Shown one piece after another: positions 25,703 through 34,185 of a stretch of 64,000 bases of DNA. Position numbers and translations under genes: made by a program. The notes under the pieces are model-generated. The model did not search any database, was not told where the DNA came from, and saw only the letters and a list, made by a program, of their open reading frames with translations. The stretch's first letter is position 1; each line of letters begins with the position of its first letter. The stretch comes from CBDEFX01 sp965237635 (GTDB lineage: Bacteria > Chloroflexota > Dehalococcoidia > Lucifugimonadales > CAUZJF01): assembly GCA_965237635.1 (NCBI GenBank), contig CBDEFX010000002.1:2232001-2296000 (forward strand). Reading direction: 5' to 3'.

Positions 25703-26611
25703 ATGGAACTGGGGATAATCGGTCTGGGGCGCATGGGCGGCGCCATGGCCCAAAGGTTGCTGCGCGGAGGGCACAGGGTCATCGTTTTCGATCCCAACGC
25801 GGAGGCTGTGAAGGCCCAGGCGGCAGAAGGCGCCACCGGGGCGTCTTCCATCGAAGACCTTGTAGGACTCCTGGCCGCACCTCGAGCGGTCTGGGTTATG
25901 GTGCCTGCGGGCGAGCCCACGGAGAGCACCATCGGCACGGTCGGACAGGCCCTTAGTGCCAGCGACGTAGTAATCGACGGCAGCAACTCTAACTACAAGG
26001 ACAGCATTCGGCGGGCGGCGGCCCTCAAGGACCAGGGGGTGCTGTTCCTGGACGCCGGTACCAGTGGAGGGGTGTGGGGGCTCCAGGAAGGCTATAGCCT
26101 GATGGTCGGCGGCGACCGCGAGGCGTTCGACAGACTACGGCCGGTGTTCGAGACCCTCGCCCCGGCGGCGGACCAGGGCTTGGGGTACGTCGGACCCGCC
26201 GGCGCGGGCCACTTCGTGAAGATGGTCCACAACGGCATAGAGTACGGGCTCATGCAGGCCTACGCTGAGGGGTTCGAGCTGTTGGAGGCGAAGAAAGATT
26301 TTCATTTCGACCTGCCGCAGATCGCCGAGATTTGGCGTTGGGGGAGCGTGGTGCGCTCGTGGCTGCTGGACCTGACCGCCGCGGCGTTGAAAGAAGACCC
26401 TGGACTGGAAAGCCTTCAGGCATATGTCGAAGACTCTGGGGAGGGCCGCTGGGCTCTCGAGGAGTCCATCGATCTCGGCGTTCCCGCGCCTGTCCTAGCC
26501 TTGTCGCTTCAGACGCGGTTCCGGTCTCGCCAGGAGCAACCCTTCGGGGCCCGGCTACTGGCTGCCATGCGGAACCAGTTCGGGGGCCACGCCGTGAAAA
26601 AACGAGGCTGA
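25703..26611 (+). CDS. gnd: 6-phosphogluconate dehydrogenase-like (GntZ/YqeC type)
   Basis: 302-residue short-form decarboxylating 6-phosphogluconate dehydrogenase. The dinucleotide motif is MELGIIGLGRMGGAMAQRLL; substrate-binding blocks are IDGSNSNYKDS, DAGTSGGVWGLQ and GPAGAGHFVKMVHNGIEYG, with catalytic Lys and Glu regions as in the family. Short forms of about 300 residues are usually NAD-linked and serve gluconate catabolism or an NAD-linked pentose phosphate branch. AGGAG lies 7 nt before the ATG. The gene ends 12 bp from the convergent GNAT-kinase gene. The functional name follows from family similarity; specificity is not proven. Confidence 0.9.
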   Translation: MELGIIGLGRMGGAMAQRLLRGGHRVIVFDPNAEAVKAQAAEGATGASSIEDLVGLLAAPRAVWVMVPAGEPTESTIGTVGQALSASDVVIDGSNSNYKDSIRRAAALKDQGVLFLDAGTSGGVWGLQEGYSLMVGGDREAFDRLRPVFETLAPAADQGLGYVGPAGAGHFVKMVHNGIEYGLMQAYAEGFELLEAKKDFHFDLPQIAEIWRWGSVVRSWLLDLTAAALKEDPGLESLQAYVEDSGEGRWALEESIDLGVPAPVLALSLQTRFRSRQEQPFGARLLAAMRNQFGGHAVKKRG

Positions 26612-26623
26612 CGACCGCTGGAG

Positions 26624-27910
26624 CTACGCCGTCTGCATAGCCGCAGACGGTTGAGCGTCCGATCGTGGTGCGAGGGGAGGGACCGCTGCCCTGACCGCCC
26701 CGACGACGATCCGCGTTGCGGCCTCCAACGACATCGTGTCCATATTCAGCGTGAGGTCGTATTGCTGTAGGTCCGCCATGTCGAAGCCGAGGAGGTCCTT
26801 GCAAGTTGAGACGGTATCGCGGTCGGCCTGCTTGAGGACCCGTTGTGCCTCCTCGGGCGCTAACTCTTGCTCGGCTGCAATCCGCTGCGATCGGACCGCC
26901 GGAGATGCCGAGACAAAGACCTTAAGCGTCGCGACCTGAGGAGGCACGAAAAGATGGCTTCCGTGGCCGTGGAGTACGACCTTCCCCTCCATCGATAGGG
27001 CCCTGACCACCGCTGCCAGGCCATGAGAGTACTGCTTCTTGGTGACGTGACCCTCGGGGGCTTCGTCGTCGAGCCCGGGGACCGACCGGAACAGATAGTA
27101 GCCTGAGTCGTAGGCCGCCGACCACTCCATGGGGACCGTGATAGAGTTCAAGAAACGGCCCCAGAACGACCGGTAGCTCGCCTCCAGGGACGCAAGCTCT
27201 CCCGGGCTACACCCCAGACGCTGGCACAAGCTATCGGATATTTCTTCATCGACGAACCGGGTCCCGGTCATCCGGGCCACATTCGCCCCGATCGATTCCG
27301 AGCCGCTGCCCGGCAGACTAGCGATGGTGACCACCGGCACTGAGGCTTCCCGACTCGACTCTCTCGACCAGCGCGCGTGGTAGGACATCGCGTTCATGAT
27401 GGCTACGCGAAGCGCCGTGCCGTCCGCTCGTTTGCATAGCTCGCGAGTGGACTCTCGCTTGAATCCCAGCTTCTCGAACAGGCCGAGCGCCGGAACGCTC
27501 TCTTCCGGTACGTTCACCCAGACCTTGTCCAGGTCGAAAGCACCGAAAACCTTGTCCATTAGAGTGATCACCGCAGACGTTCCGTACCTGCGATGCCATA
27601 GGTCCCTGCGACCTATGAGGAGCGCCAGCTCTGCCCCGCCCTGGCCATCCAGTATGGCCTGGCACTCCCCGACGTGCTTTCCTCTGTCGTCATATATCGA
27701 GAATATGAGGCGGTGCGAGTCCGCGAATACACGTTCCCACTCCGCTTCGGTAGCCTCCAGCATGTGCCGCGGATCGTACCCACGATGTACGGGGTCCCCG
27801 CAGCCATAGTGACCGAACCACCTGGACGACAGCTCCTTGTTTTCCAGCCACCACGCGATGCGGTCCACGTCGTCCCGAGAGACGTTCTTAAGCGTAATTT
27901 CGGGTAGCAT
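26624..27910 (-). CDS. GNAT acetyltransferase - cytidylate-kinase-like fusion
   Basis: 428-residue two-domain protein. Residues about 1-180 form a RimJ/RimL-type GNAT domain (LKNVSRDDVDRIAWWLE, HVGECQAILD, RRYGTSAVITLMDKVF, ALGLFEKLGFKRE). Residues about 190-410 form a cytidylate-kinase-like P-loop domain: VTIASLPGSGSESIGANVAR corresponds to the 'ITISRQ.GSGG..IG..LA' motif of that family, followed by RFVDEEI, VVLHGHGSHLF and FVSASPAVRSQRI. The tail is Pro/Ala-rich and disordered. GGGAGG precedes the ATG at a good distance. The acetyl acceptor and phosphate acceptor are unknown. Single-domain versions of both are common; this pairing is less familiar to me. Convergent with gnd. Confidence 0.85.
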   Translation of the reverse strand: MLPEITLKNVSRDDVDRIAWWLENKELSSRWFGHYGCGDPVHRGYDPRHMLEATEAEWERVFADSHRLIFSIYDDRGKHVGECQAILDGQGGAELALLIGRRDLWHRRYGTSAVITLMDKVFGAFDLDKVWVNVPEESVPALGLFEKLGFKRESTRELCKRADGTALRVAIMNAMSYHARWSRESSREASVPVVTIASLPGSGSESIGANVARMTGTRFVDEEISDSLCQRLGCSPGELASLEASYRSFWGRFLNSITVPMEWSAAYDSGYYLFRSVPGLDDEAPEGHVTKKQYSHGLAAVVRALSMEGKVVLHGHGSHLFVPPQVATLKVFVSASPAVRSQRIAAEQELAPEEAQRVLKQADRDTVSTCKDLLGFDMADLQQYDLTLNMDTMSLEAATRIVVGAVRAAVPPLAPRSDAQPSAAMQTA

Positions 27911-28130
27911 CTTGCCCTCCCTTCCGCACCTCGACTCCCTCTCCGTCCAGTGAAATCATATTTTCCCGGCAGCCTATAGAAGTCTCACGGAATTGTCAAC
28001 TCCGCGACAAAGATCACAACCTTTTTCGTTGCCTCGTGTTACTTGACGCACGATTTCGGATTCATGTGTGCCGCATCATGAATTTGGTTTCCGATGACGG
28101 CGTAGTCGACCAGGCCCCTCTGAGCGCGCG

Positions 28131-28159
28131 TTGACAGTACACCTAGTGTTCGCTACAAT
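28131..28159 (+). promoter_or_regulatory. Strong sigma-70 promoter of the amidohydrolase gene
   Basis: TTGACA (28131-28136), exactly 17 nt, then TACAAT (28154-28159). Transcription should start near 28166, giving a ~40-nt leader. This rules out a start codon upstream of the promoter and fixes the protein start at 28206. The rest of the intergenic stretch 27911-28205 shows nothing else. Confidence 0.8.
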
Positions 28160-28205
28160 CGCCCTGCATTTCGACCAGCCAGCTCTTCCTTTCTCAAACT
28201 TAACT

Positions 28206-28946
28206 ATGCCGATAGTAGACGCCCACAGCCATCTCGGTGAGTGCCGTGTGTTCGACCTCGACAACTCCGAGCAAGACCTGCTCGGTGGGATGCAGAGGGG
28301 CAACATCGACGTCAGTCTCGTCCAGCCGTTCCCGGGCCCCAAGTCAGCAAAGGCCACCCACGATAGAATCGCCGCGCTGGCCAAGGAGCAATCGGGCCGA
28401 ATATTCGGGATCGCCAGTGTCAATCCACACCAGGACAGCCAGGCATATTTCGACGAGCTCAGCCGCTGCGTGAAGGAGTTGGGCTTCGTAGGAGTCAAGC
28501 TCCATACTGTCGGCCACGCCATGAACCCTGCCGGGGCCGATGCCACGACCGTTTTCGACTCCGCTCGCCAGCTTGGGATTCCGGTCATGGTGCACACGGG
28601 CTCCGGGATTCCCTTCGCGGCCCCATCTGCCGTGACCCGGCAGCTCAGGGCGTTCCCCACGGTCCCGGTGGTCCTCGCTCACGCCGGCCAGGGGATCTTC
28701 AGCGGAGAGGCAACCGCCGTGGCACAGACGTTTCCACAGGTCAGCCTCGAGCCATCCTGGTGTACCTTCGCCGCCGTCCGCGGGATGGTAGGTGCCGTCG
28801 GCGCGGGTCGCGTAATGCTCGGGACCGACCTGCCTCCGAACGTACCCGTCATGATCGAGACCATTCGGACGCTCGGACTGAGCGACGACGACCACGCCAT
28901 GGTGATGGGGGGAACGGCCAAGGAGTTCTTCAAGCTCGACATCTAG
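28206..28946 (+). CDS. Amidohydrolase family (amidohydrolase_2) metal-dependent hydrolase
   Basis: 246-residue TIM-barrel hydrolase. It begins directly with the metal-binding motif MPIVDAHSHLGE (HxH). It continues with IASVNPHQDS, VKELGFVGVKLHT, IPVMVHTGSGIPF (His), VVLAHAGQGIF (His) and LGTDLPPN (Asp), the standard ligand set. This subgroup includes decarboxylases of the ACMSD/gamma-resorcylate type and uncharacterised hydrolases, so the reaction is open. The start is set by the promoter at 28131-28159. No strong Shine-Dalgarno is seen. The gene stands alone. Confidence 0.88.
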   Translation: MPIVDAHSHLGECRVFDLDNSEQDLLGGMQRGNIDVSLVQPFPGPKSAKATHDRIAALAKEQSGRIFGIASVNPHQDSQAYFDELSRCVKELGFVGVKLHTVGHAMNPAGADATTVFDSARQLGIPVMVHTGSGIPFAAPSAVTRQLRAFPTVPVVLAHAGQGIFSGEATAVAQTFPQVSLEPSWCTFAAVRGMVGAVGAGRVMLGTDLPPNVPVMIETIRTLGLSDDDHAMVMGGTAKEFFKLDI

Positions 28947-29044
28947 GAGACTGCGGCCTGGCCTGGCCTCAAAAGGGATGCGGGCTTTGACGGAAAGTCG
29001 ACACCACTGGTTCATCAGATGACCTTTTCCGGCGATATACCAGA

Positions 29045-29087
29045 TCACCCTCACCTGAATCCTCTCCCATCAAGGGAGAGGAAAGAG
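29045..29087. repeat. CTCTCCC...GGGAGAG intergenic hairpin repeat
   Basis: 'tcaccctcacctgaatcctc' followed by tccc-atcaa-gggaga. The same unit recurs at 49609-49650 and, in variant form, at 44502-44540. A 6-7-bp stem with a short loop. Confidence 0.6.
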
Positions 29088-29125
29088 GCGATCGGTTCGC
29101 GAGAGCAGTCCCGAGACACGCTCGG

Positions 29126-29470
29126 ATGATCTCACTTCACGCTTATCTGACCCCGAAGGAAGGGAACGAAGAGGCGCTCGAGTCGGCGATCCGCGACAAG
29201 TGGATCGCGGCCATGGCAGAGCAGCCGGGCTTCTCGAGTGCTGTCATGCTAACGCCTTTCCCCGACGAGGAGCTGACGAAACTCAACGCCCTCAAGCCCC
29301 GGAGCACATACGAGGTCGTCTCATTCTGGCGGTCGGAGAGCGACCGCAAGGCGTGGGTCGCTCGGCCGATCCACGACCAGGTCTTCTCGCAGGTCGAGGA
29401 CGCGGCCGATAGCATCACCTTCACACTTCAGACGGTCGAGCACAGCTGGAACCTCCAGGACCCTATCTAG
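29126..29470 (+). CDS. Antibiotic biosynthesis monooxygenase (ABM)-like protein
   Basis: 114-residue alpha+beta dimeric-barrel protein. MISLHAYLTPKEGNEEALES is the first strand and helix, AAMAEQPGFSSAVML the second, and TYEVVSFWRSESDRKAWVA the third, the spacing typical of ABM-domain proteins (cofactor-free quinone-forming oxygenases and heme-degrading or unknown members). No catalytic residue can be named. The stop codon overlaps that of the convergent hydrolase gene by two bases, so the transcripts meet end to end. Ribosome-binding site weak. Confidence 0.7.
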   Translation: MISLHAYLTPKEGNEEALESAIRDKWIAAMAEQPGFSSAVMLTPFPDEELTKLNALKPRSTYEVVSFWRSESDRKAWVARPIHDQVFSQVEDAADSITFTLQTVEHSWNLQDPI

Positions 29471-30285
29471 TCAGTCTGATCATCGCTAGACCCACTTCTG
29501 AGCTCGGCCCTCAGGGTGGCGTAGAATTTCCCCCTCGCCTGTCGTTCTATCCAGGGTTTGTGCCCGCAGTTCTCAAGCAGGACAAATCGAAAGCTCTTGA
29601 GGACGGCAGAGAGCGGGCCACGCACGCCTTCAGCGGGATGGGGGTCGTAGTCGCCGTGGATGGCGACGATAGGACATTGAATTTGGTTTCCGAGGTCCAG
29701 GAGCTTCCCCGTTTTCCTCATCTCCTGGCCCTCCTTCAACACAGCGTGGAACTCGTTGCTTTGCCCGCCATTCACGTCGGGCTCATCGGGTTCGGGGTCT
29801 ATCGGGTCGTACTCGTCGGTTTTCGAAGCTAACGCGCCGAGGCGGGCGAACGCTGAGGCTTTGCCCTCTGTATAAGGACCGCCCAACTTCCGGATGATCG
29901 ATTCGTACTCCCCTCGTTCGTTTTCGCTAAGCCGGCTTAGGCGGGTTACCCCGATGTCTCGTAAGTATTTGTGCTCGAACGGCCCACTTCCTACAAGCAC
30001 GAGCTTCTGCACTAACGAAGGGTACCTGGCGGCGACGATGAAACTGAGCCAGGCCCCCCAAGAAAACCCGATCAGGACCGCCGGGAGGTCGGCGCTCGTT
30101 TCTAGGACAGCTTTCAACTCACTAACGTGCCGCTCAAGGGTGGTCTTTGTCTGAAGTGGCTCCAGTACGCCCCAGTCCGCCTGGAGCTCGCGAGCCACCG
30201 GAGCCATCTCCCCTCCTGCACCCGGGCCGCCGTGGATGACCGCGATGCCTAAAGGTGGGCGCCCGTACGTGCGCAGATTTCTCAT
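29467..30285 (-). CDS. Alpha/beta hydrolase
   Basis: 272-residue alpha/beta-hydrolase. Oxyanion motif IHGGPGAGGEM, nucleophile elbow IGFSWGAW (Ser in GxSxG), acid in AIHGDYDPHP, and catalytic His in LENCGHKPWIER. The HGGPG start resembles prolyl-iminopeptidase-type hydrolases, but the cap domain differs. The ATG at 30285 is chosen because GGAGGAG lies just upstream; the longer frame to 30342 would run into the next gene's promoter (TAGAAT at 30312-30317 on the plus strand). Divergent from the methyltransferase gene. Substrate unknown. Confidence 0.88.
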   Translation of the reverse strand: MRNLRTYGRPPLGIAVIHGGPGAGGEMAPVARELQADWGVLEPLQTKTTLERHVSELKAVLETSADLPAVLIGFSWGAWLSFIVAARYPSLVQKLVLVGSGPFEHKYLRDIGVTRLSRLSENERGEYESIIRKLGGPYTEGKASAFARLGALASKTDEYDPIDPEPDEPDVNGGQSNEFHAVLKEGQEMRKTGKLLDLGNQIQCPIVAIHGDYDPHPAEGVRGPLSAVLKSFRFVLLENCGHKPWIERQARGKFYATLRAELRSGSSDDQTD

Positions 30286-30343
30286 GGTGCTCTCCTCCAC
30301 TACCGCCGGTGTAGAATAGGTCACCAGTTGGAGTAACGGCAAG

Positions 30344-31129
30344 ATGGCCGATCCTTTCGGCTTTGATCACAGCAAGGGCCAGTCGCGGTTGTACGACCGG
30401 ATCGCCAAGCGCGCGTCCGGATACCGGACGACGTTTAACGTTCGGGTCGATGGCCTGACCGGCGAGGACGAGTTCATTGTGACGGTTTTCGAGAACATCG
30501 GCCTGAAGGACAAGGTCCTCGACCTCGGTTGTGGGGACGGGTCATTTACCGTCCGTCTCGGTCAACGATCGAGCCAGGTCGTCGGAGTGGACGTCTCTCA
30601 ACAGATGCTGCGATACGCCGTGAGCAACCTGGCGGAGAGTGGAAATCACAACGTGTCCTTCGTTCTGGGCACCGGCCAGCAGTTGCCGCTTGGCAGCGAG
30701 TCCATCGACGCCGTGGTCAGCAGGCGGGGCCCGGCGACCTCGCGCCGCTGTCTCCCTGAAGTAGCCCGGGTGCTCCGGAAGGGTGGAATCCTTTTGGAGC
30801 TTCTCATAGGAGACAGGCACTGTATCGAAATTCGGGAGACGTTCGGTCGGGGCCAGAATTGACCGGTCAGATGGCGGCCGATGATCGATATGCCCATTAA
30901 GTTGCCGGGGCACGGACTTGAGATCCTGCACCTTAGCGATAAGGAGACTACACATTACTTCCCGACGACTGATGATTTGCAGAAGGCACTGGAAACCAGC
31001 CCGCTCGTGCCTGACTTCGACGCCCACAGGGACTCACATATTCTGCATGCGATCGCCGCGACGCACCGAACGGAGCATGGCATCGCTGCCACACACCACC
31101 GTGCGACCATCGTCGCGAAGAAGGAGTAG
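30344..31129 (+). pseudogene. Class I SAM-dependent methyltransferase, interrupted by TGA
   Basis: The frame begins FDHSKGQSRLYDRIAKRASG and contains motif I VLDLGCGDGSFT, the acidic loop VVGVDVS, VNF-type NVSFVLGTGQQLPL, AVVSRRGPATS and the post-motif LPEVARVLRKGGILLE. After ETFGRGQN comes TGA (codon 173, 30860-30862). The same frame then continues PVRWRPMIDMPIKL...HYFPTTDDLQKALE...PDFDAHRDSH...HHRATIVAKKE to TAG, which is the expected C-terminal third of this family. A single G-to-A change at a Trp codon would explain it. The promoter TAGAAT and a GGAG site precede the ATG. The downstream HAD gene starts 3 bp after the final stop. As read, only the N-terminal two thirds would be made. Confidence 0.78.
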
Positions 31130-31131
31130 GA

Positions 31132-31879
31132 GTGGCCACGGAGAGGCACCCACACTCGCGGAGGCGGACGGTGTTCCTGGATGACGGCGGAGTAATGAAC
31201 AACAATGAGCTCCGAGGGCCTCAGTGGCAGCGACTGATAGGTGATGCCTTCTCGGCTAGGTGGTGAGCAGCACCTATGGTCCGAGGCAAACAGAATCGTT
31301 TTCGAAAAGGTGTTCGACGAGTACGGGCCGTTGTGGCAGAAGGAGCCAGTGTCTGTTTTCTATAACGATTACCTCTTTGATTGGCTGGGCACTATGTGCC
31401 AACACTTGGGGATAGTGGTCCCCGTCCGTCAGGAGGTCTTGTCCATCGCTCGGGAGGCCTCCGCCTACATTACGCGGCGAGTGCACAGCGCCTTTCCAGG
31501 AGCGATTGACGCCATCCGTGCGCTCCATGTCAAGGGGTTCGCCCTGCACACCGCTTCGGCGGAGCAATCCGACGAACTAGCCGGCTATCTTGAGGCGATG
31601 AGTGTCCGCGAACTGTTCGGCAAACTGTATAGCCCAGACCTGCTAGATTTGCCAGTCCATGGGCCGGAGTACTACGAGGCTCTATTCGAGGACAGCTCGA
31701 CCGAGCCTGCGCAGGCCATAGTCGTGGACGACTCGGAAGACAGGGTCTCCTGGGCGACAGACGCCGGCGCTGTAGCGTTTTTGGTTTCTCACGAGGGGCG
31801 TGCTCGGAAGTCGGGCGTTCAGAAGATCTCGAGCCTCGCGGAGCTGCCATCTTTGATCGACCTCGGCTTGATGCACTGA
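31132..31879 (+). pseudogene. HAD-family hydrolase, frameshifted
   Basis: It begins at GTG 31132 (AAGGAG 5 nt upstream) with the HAD motif I region TVFLDDGGVMNNN and continues RGPQWQRLIGDAFSAR, then stops at TGA. The next frame continues at once with RLGGEQHLWSEANRIVFEKV and runs through the cap to motif III/IV regions ALHTASAEQSDEL, PEYYEALFED and IVVDDSEDRVSWATDAGAVA. One extra base around 31247-31256 explains the shift. The two halves together give a complete ~248-residue phosphatase-like HAD protein. It formed an operon with the methyltransferase gene, which is also broken. The 3' end overlaps the tail of element B by one base. Confidence 0.75.
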
Positions 31880-32000
31880 AAAATGTGTCCCATTCTGTTC
31901 CATTGTGTCCCACTCAGCTTTGGATTTCGGTACACCGTGGGACACCGTGGCACAGAAATGGGACAGACCGCTGGGTCTGTCCCTCAGCTCTAGTATAGCA
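31879..32000 (-). ncRNA. Candidate small transcription unit, element B
   Basis: Minus-strand counterpart of element A. The extended -10 TGCTATACT lies at 32000-31992. A perfect 10-bp hairpin GGGACAGACC-CAGC-GGTCTGTCCC follows, then GTGTCCCA, two copies of TGGGACAC, and a final 5-nt T-run (31883-31879). Element A shares the -10, the cagaccc, gtcccat and gtgtcccac blocks and the terminator-like end, but differs in between. It is convergent with the HAD gene. It could be a small RNA or a non-autonomous repeat; there is no coding potential. Confidence 0.3.
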
Positions 32001-32067
32001 CTTATGTTCGGGGGCGTCGAGGATCAGGAGGGAAGTCAAGGGCCTTTCAAAAGTCGTTGCTGAAGAG

Positions 32068-32190
32068 CCCTTCGATACGTCCCGATACCGCATCGGGACT
32101 ACTCAGGGTGAACGGATATGGGGGTTCCGTTCACGGTGAGCTCCGACAGGAGTCGCCCCGATGCCGCATCGGGGGACCCGTCGAACCACC
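32068..32190 (+). repeat. Interspersed repeat R1, copy 4
   Basis: Matches 16311-16434 except in the middle, where the stretch around 'atatgggggttccgttcac' differs. Confidence 0.7.
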
Positions 32191-32332
32191 CAGCCAAATA
32201 AGCGAGATATTGAAAATGAAAAGGCCCTGGCGCGAAGTACAGTTACTTGCAGATGAGGAAGGGTGAACGCGTACGATCAACCACCCCCCTTCGGCAGGCT
32301 CGGACAGGCTTCACTCCGTTCAGTGAGACGTC

Positions 32333-32667
32333 GGTGGGGATTCCTCGCGGTTGCCGCCGCAGGCATGGAAGATGAAATGGGCGGTCTGGCGGATGGAGAC
32401 GCCCCAGCGGGGCGTCTCTACGGTTCTGCCCGCCTCCGATGGATGTTGACGATGAGTACGACCTTGATCACAATGTCATCCTTCTGAAGAACCCAGGGGT
32501 GCAGGCGGAGCCTCGGACACCCCCTCCCCAGACCCTGAGTCCCGATGCCGAATCGGGACTCAGGGAGACATGGGTGGGGGGTTCCCTGCGGTTGCCGACC
32601 GCCGACATAGAAGATGAAATGGGTGGTCTAGCGGATGGAGACGCCCCAGCGGGGCGTCTCTACGGTC
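32333..32667 (+). repeat. Duplicated ~94-bp unit with GAGACGCCCC hairpin
   Basis: Units at 32333-32425 and 32574-32667 share 'gcggttgccg', 'agatgaaatggg', 'ggtct' and the hairpin GAGACGCCCC-AGC-GGGGCGTCTC. An R2 copy lies between them. The whole 876-bp gap 31880-32755 holds element B, R1, these units, R2 and one palindrome, and no recognisable gene. Confidence 0.65.
32517..32575 (-). repeat. Interspersed repeat R2, copy 3 (inverted)
   Basis: Reverse complement of the R2 type: ccctccccagaccctgagtc ... ggactcagggagacatggg, with the palindrome cccgatgccgaatcggg. Confidence 0.65.
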
Positions 32668-32695
32668 CAATGGGTCGTCGTTATTTACGCCCGGG

Positions 32696-32722
32696 GGGAG
32701 GGCGCACGCCGTGCGCCCCTAC
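32696..32722. repeat. GGGGC...GCCCCTAC palindromic repeat
   Basis: agggcgcacgccgtgcgccc with flanking ggg/ctac, the same family as 2805-2836 and 3892-3919. It lies 34 bp from the cupin stop and could end that transcript. Confidence 0.55.
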
Positions 32723-32755
32723 GCCCTAGTGGAGGCCCGTAGCGCCGGCTAAGGG

Positions 32756-33186
32756 TCAGTCGTCGGTGTGCGGGTGCCGTTCGATGTCCTCGTGGGCCCC
32801 TGGGGTAGTCGGGTTGCCGCCGAACAGGATGTAGGAGAGGTCGTCGTTGCCGACGTTTTCGGTGTAGTACTTCAACCCGGGTGGTGTGTAGACCCAGGCG
32901 CCCTTGCCGACCACCCGCTCTTCATCCCCGACGCGCATCTTGGCCGTTCCGCGGAGGACGTAGTAGAACATCGGGGACTCGTGTGCGTGGGTTTCGTAGA
33001 CTCCGCCCGGCCCGAAGGTGTTGACGCCGAGGAACCGGTCGTAGGTGGATGAGCCAGGCAGCGCGCCTTCATGGACCGATGCTTGATCTGGCCGTATTTT
33101 TCGCCTTCGATGCCGATCATCGTGGCGGTCGTATACCCTTCCTCCCAGTCCAGCCACTCGTCTTCCGCGAATATGTACTTTGGCAT
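32756..33186 (-). pseudogene. Cupin-domain protein, frameshifted
   Basis: It begins at 33186 with MPKYIFAEDEWLDWEEGYTT and runs in one frame to about IKHRSM (33070). It then continues in the next frame as EGALPGSSTYDRFLGVNTFG, THAHESPMFYYVLRG (cupin metal motif), TAKMRVGDEE and GAWVYTPPGLKYYTENVG. One base missing at about 33069 accounts for the break. Restored, it is a ~143-residue single-domain cupin of unknown substrate. It follows the PhyH gene after 11 bp on the same strand, so the pair was one transcription unit. A base-calling error is possible; no other part of the gene looks decayed. Confidence 0.78.
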
Positions 33187-33197
33187 AGTCTGTCCCC

Positions 33198-33956
33198 TCA
33201 GTTCGCGTCGTAAAACGCTTCCTTCATGAACGACAGCATTCGCATCCGTTTCGGCGTAGCGTCTTCAAATAGCTCGGATGTGTAATAAGGGCTATCGAAG
33301 TTGTACAGCGAGGTGAGGTACTCCTTCTGCTCCGGCGTACTCAGCTTCTGCATGTAGTTGATGAAGATGGCGCGACGGTCGAGGTCCTCGCCGATGACGG
33401 CGTGGTACGCGTTGACGTTAAAGATGACCGCGTCGCCGGGGTCTGATTCGATTGGGACTGCCGCCGACCAGACGGAGTCGTCGCCCAAGACCGGCCCTCC
33501 GTACCACCTCTCCATCCTTTCACGCAACGGCGCGTGTTGCGAGCCCGGTAGGAGAGTCAAGCAGCCCGTGTCGGCGCGGACCGGATCGATGTAGAGAACG
33601 ACCTTCAAGTGGGTGAGGCCGTCCGGCGCCACAGCGTCGTGGTGCCATCCCAACCCATTCCACCGCCGATGGCCTTCTGAAAGCCAGAACATGTAGTCCT
33701 CGCCGAGCAGCTCCTCGACGGCTTCGGTGATCCCCTCGTGGTCCAGCAGGCGGTGATAGACGGCCGTGTTGTGCCGGTAGAAGGGCATGACCGCGTGCGT
33801 CTGCGGAGCTTCCTGCCATGGGACACCGCCGTTGGCCCTGATCATCGTCTCGTCGAAGGCGTCGACGTAGGTCTTCATCTCGTCCGGCGGGATGAGGTCC
33901 TTCAGTAGCAGGAATCCGAATGTGTCAAACTCGTGCTTCTGCTGCTCCGTTAACAC
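33198..33956 (-). CDS. Phytanoyl-CoA dioxygenase (PhyH) family protein
   Basis: About 252 residues of the Fe(II)/2-oxoglutarate oxygenase family. The N-terminal pattern LTEQQKHEFDTFGFLLLKDL is typical. Iron ligands: GLGWHHDAVAPDG (HxD) and the distal His in VNAYHAVIGEDLDRRAIFIN, with the Arg that binds 2-oxoglutarate following it. TGCLTLLPGSQHAPL is the usual strand before it. GTG 33956 is the preferred start because GGAGG lies 5 nt upstream; a TTG at 33968 is also in frame. It is paired with a downstream cupin gene. Substrate unknown; such proteins hydroxylate lipids, acids or natural products. Ends in TGA. Confidence 0.88.
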   Translation of the reverse strand: MLTEQQKHEFDTFGFLLLKDLIPPDEMKTYVDAFDETMIRANGGVPWQEAPQTHAVMPFYRHNTAVYHRLLDHEGITEAVEELLGEDYMFWLSEGHRRWNGLGWHHDAVAPDGLTHLKVVLYIDPVRADTGCLTLLPGSQHAPLRERMERWYGGPVLGDDSVWSAAVPIESDPGDAVIFNVNAYHAVIGEDLDRRAIFINYMQKLSTPEQKEYLTSLYNFDSPYYTSELFEDATPKRMRMLSFMKEAFYDAN

Positions 33957-34185
33957 CTCTTCCTCCAAGGTCTTCCGCCTGCCGAAGCGACTTCCTCAAG
34001 GTTATGAGCGTTGATGAGCGTTGTCAAGGAAGTGCGGCGTCCCAGACGGCAGATCGGGGGGGGCTCTCGGTAGCCTTTTCTGTTAGATCAGGATAGTTCA
34101 ATCGTCATCACGGGATTAGTACATCAATACCTGGTCTGTAGCTTCCAAACCACATAACCTCACGGTCAAATAGACTAGGAGGTGA

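Noticed and set aside
28131..28205. Upstream extension of the amidohydrolase
   Set aside because: The longer frame would start on the -35 box of a consensus-like promoter; the HxH motif of the family begins right after ATG 28206.
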